Assembly: GCA_008680965.1 (NCBI GenBank)
Contig: NAKE01000001.1
Span: forward strand, 1,674,001 to 1,738,000
Length of the DNA: 64,000 nt
Direction: 5' to 3'
From: Collinsella aerofaciens
GTDB taxonomy: Bacteria; Actinomycetota; Coriobacteriia; Coriobacteriales; Coriobacteriaceae
Positions 42,823 to 50,711 of the stretch are shown here, in pieces (position 1 is the stretch's first letter; each line of letters begins with the position of its first letter). A program made the position numbers and the translations under genes. Under the pieces are notes generated by a model. That model had not been told where the DNA came from. It made no database searches and was given only the letters and a program-made list of their open reading frames with translations.

Positions 42823-44816
42823 CAAATCAGCTCCTCAAGCATCTCTTCGAATATTTTACTTGATTCAGGCAGGTATTTCCGCAGGACATCAAGCGATTCC
42901 GGGTTAGCGGTATGAGCGCTGAAGAACTCGGCAAAACCTTCATGAGACAAGCGCATCAGAGTGAAGTCCTCGCCTGACCCCTTGGGCCTCCAATAGCCTC
43001 TATCATGGTACCAGCCGTCTTCGCACTTATTGAGTGTTGCACCGCAGATAAGGTCTGAAAGATCGGCCTTTTGAGCGTGGCCCATCTTCCCGATCTCATC
43101 GGCGACCGAGCGATACGCGTCTTTCTTCGAATGATGGAGCGTCGAGAGTGCGAGGTCGATTCTTTCTGGGTTCTTCCTCAGGAAATCGACTCTCCACTTC
43201 TCCAGGTAGCCATATGACTGAAGCCAATCCAAGTCCTCGGCCTCGACCGCCTTCTTGAACCCTTCCCGCATCTCCTTGTTCCGAGCGTCGATGTATGCGT
43301 TCGCCTCCTTCTTGATCGTCTTCGCGAATACCCCACCTTTGTAAGTCTCCGATATATTCGAGTTGAGACCGTCGACCATGTGCCCGAACTCATGGAACCA
43401 GGTCGTTCCTTGGGGTCTCAATCCATCTTTCGAAAACACTCTTTCAAGGTTGAGCCTCACGCCACCGTCCGTTGGGCTGTAGTGGGCGGTCCCGCCCCAT
43501 CCGCCGTTCAGCAAAACGAAATCCCGCTCATGCTTCAGGTAAACGCTACGGGCAGCCTTGTCCGAACGCTTGAGAATGCCTTTTACCGCATCCCTTTGAT
43601 CCCCATTGAGGCACGAGTAGACGGATGCAGACATATCGGGCTTGCCCGCGATGCGCCGAATTCGGGCCAGCGCCGCGTCCAGCACCTTCTGCTGGTCGCC
43701 CGCGCTCATCTTGCGGAACGAGCCGGACGATATGCCGAACTCCTTGAGCTGCTCGGTGAGCCTCTTCCTCGCCTCGGTCGGCGACACCCCGGCGGTGTCG
43801 AGCTTGCGCTTGGTGCCGGGCATGTCCATGAACTCTGAGATGCTGCGGTTCGCGGGCTTCGCGCCGTTGACGGCTGGCTTGCCCGCCTTCCATTCCTCGT
43901 AGGTCATGCCCTCGGGCAGGCGGCTGAAACGCTCGCCGTCGAGCACGTCGAGTCCGTCGCAGCACGCCACCAGCGTACATCGGCAGTTCGCGGTCTCGGC
44001 ATACGGCGCCTCGGGGTCGCCCGGGTAGCGGCACCCGTTGCTGAACTTCTCCCCGACCTCTACCTTCTCGCCGTCGAGCTGCCTGTGGCTAGAGCGCGTG
44101 CGCAGGTCGAGCGTCGCAACCCATTCCTGCTGCACCTTGATACCGAGCCCCTTGGCCCTCTTGTAGCTGTCGACGCGCCCGGCGTTCTCCGCCGCCGTCG
44201 TCGAGGTCCGCGCCAGACGCACCGCCGCCGCGCGGTTGGACCCCGCCACGTCCTGGATGCGCTTCGCAATCTTGGGTATCGACTCGCCGAGCAGCACGCC
44301 CTGCGTGATCTGGTTGGCTATGAGCCGGCGGTTCCACGCCACGTCCTTGGCGACGTTGACGGAGGGCTTGGGCAGGTAGCTGTCGTGGTCGGTGAGCAGC
44401 CTCTGAACGGTCGACGCGTCCTGCAGCGCGTAGGCCGTGTCAACGCCCACGGCGCTCTCGACCTGCCAAGTGCCGTAGTTGTAGTTCTCGGCGTAGACCT
44501 CGGGCAGCCTGCCCTCGATGGCGGCGGCTGCGACGACGTTCGCGTGCGTCATGGCCTCGGCGCACTGCTTGAGAACGATTCGGTAGCGCCTGCCCGCCGC
44601 GATCTTCCCGCTTCGCCAAGACCTGTATTGCGCCTTGGTGATCTCGCCGGCCCCGAGCCGCCCGCGCATCTTCTCATCGTCGGCCTCGAACTGCGCCAGA
44701 TAGCGCTTGAGGTTGGCGTAGGCCGTCTTGCTCGCCTCGCCGTATACTCCCGCCACCTCGCGCTCGAACGCCCGAATCTCGGCGTCTGAGAACTCGTGAG
44801 CGCTATCCTTCGCCAT
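42822..44816 (-). CDS. MuF-domain phage head protein fused to an HExxH metallopeptidase domain
   Basis: A 664-residue fusion. Residues 1-280 are an SPP1 gp7/MuF minor head domain (LARTSTTAAENAGRVDSYK, LRTRSSHRQLDGEKV, AETANCRCTLV). A linker (about 280-385) contains a helical part with EFMDMPGTKRKLDTAGVSPT. Residues about 390-664 form a zincin-like domain: FHEFGHMVDG with H475, E476 and H479, and SHEGFAEFF with candidate third ligand E626 or E630. This C-terminal part is in AT-richer DNA. MuF fusions to toxic enzymes are known in phages. GGAGGCGG precedes the ATG at 44816. Confidence 0.82.
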   Translation of the reverse strand: MAKDSAHEFSDAEIRAFEREVAGVYGEASKTAYANLKRYLAQFEADDEKMRGRLGAGEITKAQYRSWRSGKIAAGRRYRIVLKQCAEAMTHANVVAAAAIEGRLPEVYAENYNYGTWQVESAVGVDTAYALQDASTVQRLLTDHDSYLPKPSVNVAKDVAWNRRLIANQITQGVLLGESIPKIAKRIQDVAGSNRAAAVRLARTSTTAAENAGRVDSYKRAKGLGIKVQQEWVATLDLRTRSSHRQLDGEKVEVGEKFSNGCRYPGDPEAPYAETANCRCTLVACCDGLDVLDGERFSRLPEGMTYEEWKAGKPAVNGAKPANRSISEFMDMPGTKRKLDTAGVSPTEARKRLTEQLKEFGISSGSFRKMSAGDQQKVLDAALARIRRIAGKPDMSASVYSCLNGDQRDAVKGILKRSDKAARSVYLKHERDFVLLNGGWGGTAHYSPTDGGVRLNLERVFSKDGLRPQGTTWFHEFGHMVDGLNSNISETYKGGVFAKTIKKEANAYIDARNKEMREGFKKAVEAEDLDWLQSYGYLEKWRVDFLRKNPERIDLALSTLHHSKKDAYRSVADEIGKMGHAQKADLSDLICGATLNKCEDGWYHDRGYWRPKGSGEDFTLMRLSHEGFAEFFSAHTANPESLDVLRKYLPESSKIFEEMLEELI

Positions 44817-44864
44817 GTGCCGCCTCCAATCGTCGGCACGCATGGTCGCCCGCGCATAACGGAA

Positions 44865-44892
44865 AAGGGCCCCGACCGAAGCCGGGGCCCTT
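44865..44892 (-). terminator. Terminator between the CD1375-like gene and the MuF gene
   Basis: A ten-base-pair GC-rich stem (AAGGGCCCCG arm) with an eight-base loop ends in TTTT on the minus strand. It closes the fibre/DGR transcription unit, leaving MuF to a promoter in the short space after it or to read-through. Confidence 0.8.
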
Positions 44893-44894
44893 CC

Positions 44895-45005
44895 CTACTC
44901 GCCGTCCGCCTCTAGCATCTGGCGCACCTCGTCGCGCCAGCGCTCGGGAACGCTCTCGAGCGTGCGCTTGCCGCTTTTCACGGCGCGGTAGTAGATCTTC
45001 GCCAA
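44895..45005 (-). CDS. CD1375-family small phage protein (36 residues)
   Basis: The ORF starts at a TTG with GGAGGTGAG upstream and reads MAKIYYRAVKSGKRTLESVP, then ERWRDEVRQMLEADGE. This matches the short CD1375 family, found after tail fibre genes in Gram-positive phages (typical form MAKIYYxLIKxGKRTxExVP). Its ribosome site lies in the end of the preceding gene. The role is unknown. Confidence 0.75.
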   Translation of the reverse strand: MAKIYYRAVKSGKRTLESVPERWRDEVRQMLEADGE

Positions 45006-45006
45006 G

Positions 45007-45348
45007 TTACTCACCTCCAACGATGTCGCCGAGCTCGAGAAGGGCCGCCTGCGAGTCGGCGACCTGCTGCTGGAGCGATGCGATCTGCTCGGCCATGCTC
45101 ATGCCGTCCGCCTCGTGTGCCGCCCAGACGGTGTCAAAGTCGGCCTTTGCGCCCTCGACCGTCAGCTCGCCAGTCGGGTCGGTGAAGTGCAGCTCCTCGT
45201 AGGTGAACACCTTCACCTTGACGGAACCGCCCTCGCCGCCCTGCTCCTCGCGCTCGCCCTCGGCGATGCTGCGGCGCAACCAGACGTCGGTCCCCGCGAT
45301 CTCGACCGCCTCGGGCCTCTCGCCCGTTCGCTCAGACTTCACAACCAT
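45007..45348 (-). CDS. Small tail-fibre-associated protein, unknown (XkdW-like position)
   Basis: A 113-residue protein with an acidic, Gly-rich middle (EGEREEQGGEGG) and a helical end (SLQQQVADSQAALLELGDIVG). It precedes the CD1375-like gene, the place often held by XkdW-like or fibre chaperone proteins. It does not look like the four-helix Avd protein of DGRs. TAGGAGG precedes the ATG. Confidence 0.6.
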   Translation of the reverse strand: MVVKSERTGERPEAVEIAGTDVWLRRSIAEGEREEQGGEGGSVKVKVFTYEELHFTDPTGELTVEGAKADFDTVWAAHEADGMSMAEQIASLQQQVADSQAALLELGDIVGGE

Positions 45349-45358
45349 AAATTACCTC

Positions 45359-46389
45359 CTAACCCACGGCCCTCGCCGCGTTGAATATGCACCGCTTACC
45401 GTTCATCTGGTGCTCCATGACGGCCGTTTTCAACCAGCCCCAGTAAGAGCACACGCGCCTTGCCAAGCGCTCGGTGCGCCTGCGCATGTAGCGCGCGAAC
45501 GCGCGTCGCAGTCGTTTCCAGAGCCTCTTTCGCAAGTCGACCCGGCGCCCGCGAGCGCACCAGATGCGATAGCCCGCGAAGTCGATGGGCTCGGCGCCGT
45601 TGCGCCTCACCTTCCACGGTTTCAGCGACAATCCTAGCCGCCCCAAAACGCGCGCGGCGATGGCCGCAGCCTTCCTGAGCGAACGCTTTGAGTTGCCGAG
45701 AAAATAGCCGTCGTCGGCGTACCACACCTGGCATCCCGCGAGCCTCACGCGCTTGCCGCGCCGCTCCTTCGCCGCCTCCTCGACCGCGTGGTACGCGAAC
45801 GAGATCACGAACGCCGCCAACCGAAGCGACAGGTAGCTGCCGAGGATAAGGACGCGTTCATCGTCGACAGCAGCGAATGGAGCAGGTAGAGGACCTGGCT
45901 GTTCTTGACGTAGCGCGCCGCCAGACCCTCCACCACCGCCGTCCGCATCGAGCCGTAGCAGTTGCGGATGTCGACGTGCACGTGGTAGGCGAAGCGGTGA
46001 ACCTCGCGCCTGAGCTTGCGCATCCCCAGCGCCGCGCCCTTGCCCTTGACGCCGCTCGACACCTGCCAGAAGCCGACCTTGGCGGCAAGGAGCGGCTCGA
46101 GCGCCCCAACGCACAGGTAGTTGCATACCTGCCGCTTGATGCTCTCGACGCTTATCTCGCGCAGCTTGCCGCTGTTCGGGTCGTGTTTCAGATAGGTTCG
46201 GATGGGCTCGAATGTCAGCGTCTCGGTCGAGAGCTCTAGCCAGATGCGGTCGACGAACGCCGTCTCAGTGCCGTATTCGTCGGCGACGCGCCAGCCGTTC
46301 TCCTTGCCGGAGTCGCTTTTCTTCCATCGGTGCAGGGCCTCGACGACGCTTCTGCGCGTGAACTCGAGGCCCTTGCAGTAGGTTTTCAT
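45359..46389 (-). pseudogene. DGR reverse transcriptase, interrupted by one frameshift
   Basis: Two overlapping minus-strand frames make one reverse transcriptase of about 340 residues. The first (46389 down to about 45880) carries the fingers and motif A, HVHVDIRNCYGSMRTAVV. The second (about 45870 to 45359) carries LILGSYLSLRLAAFVISFAYH (motif B region), the catalytic YADDGYFLGNSKRSL (motif C) and a basic thumb. The shift equals loss of one base between motifs A and B. No slippery heptamer is seen there. Beside a template repeat and a variable repeat, this is a DGR-type enzyme. The break may be a true mutation, a sequence error, or an unrecognised recoding site. Confidence 0.8.
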
Positions 46390-46546
46390 AGATCAAAGCT
46401 CTTTCTGTCTGTCATACGAGCGTTCGCCTTGCGGCTACCAGCCCGTGAGCCTTGCGGACAAATTTCACTCAAAGGAGTCAGGCTGAGCCGCGTCCCGCCA
46501 GAAAGCGGCGGGCGCGGTAGACACGGTGCGAGTAGAGATTTATAGA
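46390..46546 (-). ncRNA. DGR template RNA downstream region
   Basis: The 157 bases between the template repeat and the reverse transcriptase start hold no ORF. They contain a GC-rich hairpin (CGCCCGCCGC with GCGGGACGCG) and other stems. In studied DGRs this spacer is part of the template RNA and is required for priming cDNA. The assignment follows from position. Confidence 0.55.
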
Positions 46547-46659
46547 CAGATTGCCGGGAGACGAAGTTCCAGTTCGCCCCGCCAGACCTGTTCCTCGAGT
46601 TCGCGTAACGAAGACCAGCCGCCGAGCCGTTCCTCAGGTTGCCGAGGAACTGAACCAGA
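46547..46659 (-). repeat. DGR template repeat (TR)
   Basis: A 113-base repeat on the minus strand matching the variable repeat at 46760-46872 with a constant offset of 213 bases. It differs at 15 positions; 14 of these are adenines in the template. Read in the target frame it is rich in AAC and AGG codons (NLRNGSAAGLRYANSRNRSG), the usual DGR template design that allows many amino acids after adenine mutagenesis. Confidence 0.93.
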
Positions 46660-46700
46660 AACCAGCGCCGCCCTCACCGTGAATCCCTGTTTGGGGTTAG

Positions 46701-46734
46701 GAGGGGGCCAGCCCCCTCTCAGGGCTACGCCCTG
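46701..46734 (-). other. Tandem hairpins between target gene and template repeat
   Basis: GAGGGGGCCAGCCCCCTC (46701-46718) and CAGGGCTACGCCCTG (46720-46734) form two adjacent perfect stems just after the target gene stop. They may end the target mRNA or shape the template RNA. No long T run is seen. Confidence 0.5.
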
Positions 46735-46736
46735 AT

Positions 46737-48362
46737 TCACCCCCGGCTACGGCCCGTAGCAGAAAGCCGGGAGACGAAGTACCAGTACGCCCCGCCAGAC
46801 CCGATCCCCGAGCCCGCGCAACGAAGACCAGCCGCCGCGCCGCTCCACAGGCTGCCGAGGAACCGAACCAGACGGATCGTGCCCTTGACCTTACCGCCGG
46901 AGGTGTCGAAGTAGAAGTAGTCACCGACACCGGTCGTCGCCGAGCCGCCGAGCCCCTTTCCCAAGATGAGGCCGTTGACGAACTGGATGTCGAGCATGTA
47001 GCCATCTGCCGCCGGCATGCACGCCGCCGTCGGGGTCACCCCGTCCGCCACGGCGTTCTTCTTCTCATTGCGTGTGTCGGGGTTGACCGCGATGCCGAAG
47101 CCCGTGCCGTCGGAGACGAAGAGCGTATCGCCCATGAACTCCCACAGGCCCAGCCCCGTCTCGACGCCGCCGACCTTGAACGGATGCTTGCCGTCCTTTG
47201 CCACCTGGCCGTCGCCCACGAGGGTATCGGTGTTGCCCGTGCACCACGGCGCACTCTGGAGCCATGTGTTCACGGTCGTGTCGAACGCCTTGGCGACGTC
47301 CATGAGAAGCGCCACGTTGCCGTCTGCGAGCGTCTCCTTGCCGCCGACGACCGCGCCGTCGAACACGTCGTACGCCGCCGCGGCGCCTCGGTCTGGGCAC
47401 GTGGTGCCCGTGTCGGTGCCATACATCATCGACGCACCCACGGGAATCTTCGCCGCCTGCTCGGCGGTGACGACCACGCGCGTGACGCCTGTCTCGGCGA
47501 GCGCGGGGTGGATCTGGATGTTGAAGTCCGTGCAACCCGGGAAGTCCACCTGGGAGGACTTGCAGAGCGTCTTGGTCAACTGGTGGAAGTTGATATACCA
47601 CTGGTCATAGACGCTCATGCCCGAGTAGCCCGTGGTCGCGGTCTTGCAAAGGTCGACGAGCGAGTCGTGCGACGTCGTGCGGTTGGCGACCTTCGCGCCC
47701 GAGACGGAGCGCGGGCGCCCGTCGGCGTCGATGCTCATGGGGTACGTCGGCGTCAGCATGTACGGTCGCAGCGTGCCATCGGGCAGCAACGCCTTGGGGT
47801 TCGGCTGCGAGCCGCTGAATCGGCTGTCGGACCACGAGACGAGCAGGTTGCCGTTCGTCAGCACCTCGACCGCCTGCCACACGACCGGCGCGATCTCGTA
47901 GACGTTGTTGCCGTGTCCGTTGTCCACGCGCGAGAAGCCGTAGTCGACGCCGTCGATAGCCTCGACCCACGGCACGCCGTCGGCGTCGGCACCGGCGTTG
48001 GCGGACACGTGGAACCACGGGCCGCCCTCGGTATCGAACGGGTCGACAGCCGCGCTCGTCGCCGTCGCCGGCACGAAATCGGTGGAGGCCACTCGCTTCG
48101 CGGCGGCGCTCATCGGCTGGATGTCGGTGGGGCTGCCCGCCGGGATGAGGAACGTGTACACCAGCCCCGTCTTGTGCTTGTCGACCATCGCGGCGACGCT
48201 CTCGTTGGAGTAGTGGCCCGTCGAGGCGTCGCGCTCGAGCGACTTCTGGTCGCCCAGATTCTTCACCGCGCCGACAAGCGCCCACACCGCCTTGTCCGAT
48301 GCCAGCGGGTCCGCGTACTCGAACCCCTCGGTTGCCTGCTCGGTTGCCTGCGTATCGGCCAT
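46737..48362 (-). CDS. DGR target: variable phage receptor-binding (fibre-tip) protein
   Basis: A 541-residue protein. Its last 45 residues contain the variable repeat (about residues 498-535: LVRFLGSLWSG, AAAGLRCAGSGIGSGGAYWY) and end in ATGRSRG. This position and the WxFxSR-type ending match C-type-lectin-fold DGR targets such as Mtd. The N-terminal part (ALVGAVKNLGDQKSLERDAS) and beta-rich middle fit a phage tail fibre. The upstream gene encodes a coiled-coil fibre. Variation here should change which host receptor is bound. Confidence 0.88.
   Translation of the reverse strand: MADTQATEQATEGFEYADPLASDKAVWALVGAVKNLGDQKSLERDASTGHYSNESVAAMVDKHKTGLVYTFLIPAGSPTDIQPMSAAAKRVASTDFVPATATSAAVDPFDTEGGPWFHVSANAGADADGVPWVEAIDGVDYGFSRVDNGHGNNVYEIAPVVWQAVEVLTNGNLLVSWSDSRFSGSQPNPKALLPDGTLRPYMLTPTYPMSIDADGRPRSVSGAKVANRTTSHDSLVDLCKTATTGYSGMSVYDQWYINFHQLTKTLCKSSQVDFPGCTDFNIQIHPALAETGVTRVVVTAEQAAKIPVGASMMYGTDTGTTCPDRGAAAAYDVFDGAVVGGKETLADGNVALLMDVAKAFDTTVNTWLQSAPWCTGNTDTLVGDGQVAKDGKHPFKVGGVETGLGLWEFMGDTLFVSDGTGFGIAVNPDTRNEKKNAVADGVTPTAACMPAADGYMLDIQFVNGLILGKGLGGSATTGVGDYFYFDTSGGKVKGTIRLVRFLGSLWSGAAAGLRCAGSGIGSGGAYWYFVSRLSATGRSRG
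46746..46760 (-). promoter_or_regulatory. Palindrome next to VR, candidate DGR target-recognition hairpin
   Basis: GCTACGGGCCGTAGC is a perfect seven-base-pair palindrome around one base, directly at the 3' edge of the variable repeat. DGR target sites in the Bordetella phage system need a hairpin just after VR for efficient homing. No copy follows the template repeat, as expected. The role here is by analogy. Confidence 0.6.
46760..46872 (-). repeat. DGR variable repeat (VR)
   Basis: The 113-base variable copy lies in the last codons of the target gene. Compared with the template, changes include AAC to TAC (twice), AAC to AGC (twice), AAC to ATC, AAC to GGC and AGG to GGG or TGG. Only one change, TCG to GCG, is not at a template adenine. 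This one-sided pattern is direct evidence of past adenine-specific mutagenic homing. Confidence 0.93.
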
Positions 48363-49265
48363 TTAGGCACCTACCTTTCGCATTTGGCAAATCTTGCCGT
48401 TTACCTTCTTGAGTCCCAGCGCCGTCACGGCAGCCGCCGAGTCGATAATCGACTGGTAGTTCAGGGCTGCCGCCTTGGCGTCCTTGAGCGCCGCCTGCGC
48501 GTCGTCGAGGGCCTTGGTCGAATCCTGCTCGCGCTTCTGCTCGGCAGTCTTGCGTCCGGCCTCAGCCTCCTTGCGCTCCGTCTCGTTCTGCCCGCGCTCG
48601 GTCTCTTTCTCCTTGCGCCCCGCCTCGGCGTCGGCGCGGCCCTTCTCCGCCGTTTCGACAGAAGCCTTGAGCTGCTTGAACTCGTTGTTGACCTTGTTCA
48701 CGCCAGCCGCTGCGTCCGTCGCGGGCTTCTTGAGCTCCGCGATCTGCTCGGCGGTGAGGTCGCTATATCTCAGCGCGTCGCCCTTCGGCACGCCGACGAC
48801 CAGCACGTTGCCCTCCATCGCCGCCGTTGCCTCCGAGCCCGAGGCGAGCGTCGTGGCTCGTGCCCCCTTGACCTCGGCGGCGACAGCCCTGTCGCGTGCG
48901 GCCTCCGCCGCCTTCTGCGCGGCCTTGGCCTCGTCTCGCGCCGCCTCTGCGTCCTTGATGGTGCGCTGGTCGCTCGGCTCGTAGATGTACTCGGCGGGCT
49001 TGGCTCGCCTCTTTACGTCCCAGAGCGCCTCGATGCGCGTGCGCCCGCCGTATGCCTCGTCCGTGATGTAGGCCCATGCGTACACGCGCCCAGCCGCCTG
49101 GAGCAGCTCGTCGGGAATCTTCGCCTTGCTGTCGGCCACCGCGACCGTGTAGCACGTCCCCGTGGTCGACTTGGCGAAATGCACCTGCTCGCAGCCGACA
49201 ACCTCGACCTCGCGCCCGGTGTCCCACTGCCACAGCTCGCCGTCAAGCACCTGCAATGCCGCCAT
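48363..49265 (-). CDS. Phage tail fibre/baseplate protein with coiled coil
   Basis: A 300-residue protein. Residues 1-95 form a globular N-terminus (LQVLDGELWQWDTGREVEV, TGTCYTVAVADSKAKIPDEL) resembling BppU-like upper-baseplate domains. Residues about 110-280 are a long, charged coiled coil (EAARDEAKAAQKAAEAARDR, KEKETERGQNETERKEAEAG). Its ATG overlaps the portal stop (TGATG). It likely anchors the DGR target protein to the tail. Confidence 0.7.
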   Translation of the reverse strand: MAALQVLDGELWQWDTGREVEVVGCEQVHFAKSTTGTCYTVAVADSKAKIPDELLQAAGRVYAWAYITDEAYGGRTRIEALWDVKRRAKPAEYIYEPSDQRTIKDAEAARDEAKAAQKAAEAARDRAVAAEVKGARATTLASGSEATAAMEGNVLVVGVPKGDALRYSDLTAEQIAELKKPATDAAAGVNKVNNEFKQLKASVETAEKGRADAEAGRKEKETERGQNETERKEAEAGRKTAEQKREQDSTKALDDAQAALKDAKAAALNYQSIIDSAAAVTALGLKKVNGKICQMRKVGA

Positions 49266-50707
49266 CACTCATCACCTTCCTCGTCCTCGTCGTTGTCGTC
49301 GTCCTCGTCGCCCTTCTGGGCGCCCTTCGCGTTCGCCGCCAGGGCGGGCGGCAGCGCTGCCATGCGCTCCTCCTGCTCCCGCTGCTTGCGCTCCAAAATC
49401 TTCGCCCTCTCGTCGGGCGTGATGTTCGGCAGCTTTCGCAGGATCGTCTCGTCGTCCAGATACTCGGCCTCCAGGCACACGGTCTCGACCTGCTCCTTGG
49501 TGTTGCTGATGCGAGTGTGCGTGAACACGGGCGTGTCCTCGATGCCCTGGAGGGCGAGGATGTCCATGATACCCTCGCGGATGTGGCGCTCAAACTCGGC
49601 GGCCTCCTCGTCCATCGGCTGGTATGCCGCGTCGATATGGTCGTTGGTCGCCCCCGCCGCGATGGTGTGGACGTCCAGCGCGCCGAAGTCCTCGTAGATG
49701 TCGGCCTTGATCTGCGCCAGCGTCTCCTTGCGGCCCTCGACGGGCACCTCCTGTGTGTACGGCGTCGCGGACTGCCCCTGCTCGGCGTCGACCTCGGCCA
49801 CGTGCGTCAGCTTGAGCTTCGCCCGCCACAGGTCGAGGTCCCTGTCGTCCATGCCGCCGGCTCCGTTGATGAGCCAGTAGATCTGTGCGCAGTCGCGCGT
49901 GTCGTTCACCAGGCCGCTCTTGATGAGGTCGTAGGCGTCGATGCTCTCGCGCATGCCGACGAGCGTGCTCTGGTGCGCGTCGCTGCCCCAGACCGCCACG
50001 ATTGGCAGACGGGAGTAGTTCTCCGCATCGACGGCCAGCTTCATCCCGTCCGCCGGTATCTCCCGATACGTGACCTTGTAGGCGCGCTTGGCCTCGGCCA
50101 CCTCGAAGTCGAAGCCGCTGCCGCCCGACACCATCTCCGTGTAGCCGTCCTGCTCGTAGAGGGTCGCGTGCCACGGGTGGTCGGAGTCGAGCCGCCAGAA
50201 CCTCACGCCGGCGTATAGCGCCCCCGAGTACTCGTCCCACACCGGGCAGAACTCGTCGGCGGTGAACACGTCGATGTGGTCGAGGTTCCAAAACGGGAAT
50301 GACACACCGTGGATGAGCGCCTTGAGCCCCATCTCCATGACATCGTCGTCGAAGCGGTCGCCAAGCCCCTCCTTGGTCGTGTCCTTGCCGCCCGCCGAGA
50401 TGTCCACGAAGCTCACGCCCTTACCGAGCGAGTACGTGCAGCGCTGGACGTTCAGGCGCTTGAACAGGTTACTCGCCAGCCTCAGCTTCGAGGCCGTGAA
50501 GTCCTCGGCCTCAGCACCGGAGCACGAGTAGATCTTCTGCACGAAACGGTTGATCGTGACGTTGTGCTGGCGGTAGTACTCGTTCGCGGTGACGGCGTTG
50601 CGGTACATCTCGCTCGACATGTGCCGCTCGATGGCGTCTGCCGCGAACGCCGTCGCCGACGCCGCCGCCTTGAGGTCGCCATCGGTCACCAAAGGCCCCT
50701 TAGACAA
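49265..50707 (-). CDS. Phage portal protein (SPP1 gp6-like)
   Basis: A 480-residue portal protein. Matching segments are YYRQHNVTINRFV, SNLFKRLNVQRCTYSLGKGV, a central stem region with YKVTYREIPADGMKLAV and the clip-to-crown part GATNDHIDAAYQPMDEEAAEF. The C-terminus is very acidic (DEDDDNDEDEEGDE). The portal is the 12-fold DNA channel of the capsid. I chose a TTG at 50707 because GGAGGGAGG lies seven bases before it; it overlaps the terminase end. Confidence 0.88.
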   Translation of the reverse strand: MSKGPLVTDGDLKAAASATAFAADAIERHMSSEMYRNAVTANEYYRQHNVTINRFVQKIYSCSGAEAEDFTASKLRLASNLFKRLNVQRCTYSLGKGVSFVDISAGGKDTTKEGLGDRFDDDVMEMGLKALIHGVSFPFWNLDHIDVFTADEFCPVWDEYSGALYAGVRFWRLDSDHPWHATLYEQDGYTEMVSGGSGFDFEVAEAKRAYKVTYREIPADGMKLAVDAENYSRLPIVAVWGSDAHQSTLVGMRESIDAYDLIKSGLVNDTRDCAQIYWLINGAGGMDDRDLDLWRAKLKLTHVAEVDAEQGQSATPYTQEVPVEGRKETLAQIKADIYEDFGALDVHTIAAGATNDHIDAAYQPMDEEAAEFERHIREGIMDILALQGIEDTPVFTHTRISNTKEQVETVCLEAEYLDDETILRKLPNITPDERAKILERKQREQEERMAALPPALAANAKGAQKGDEDDDNDEDEEGDE

Positions 50708-50711
50708 GCCG

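Noticed and set aside
45007..45348. Avd accessory gene of the DGR
   Set aside because: Avd is a basic four-helix protein; this one is acidic with a Gly-rich loop and fits fibre-associated phage proteins better. No Avd was seen.
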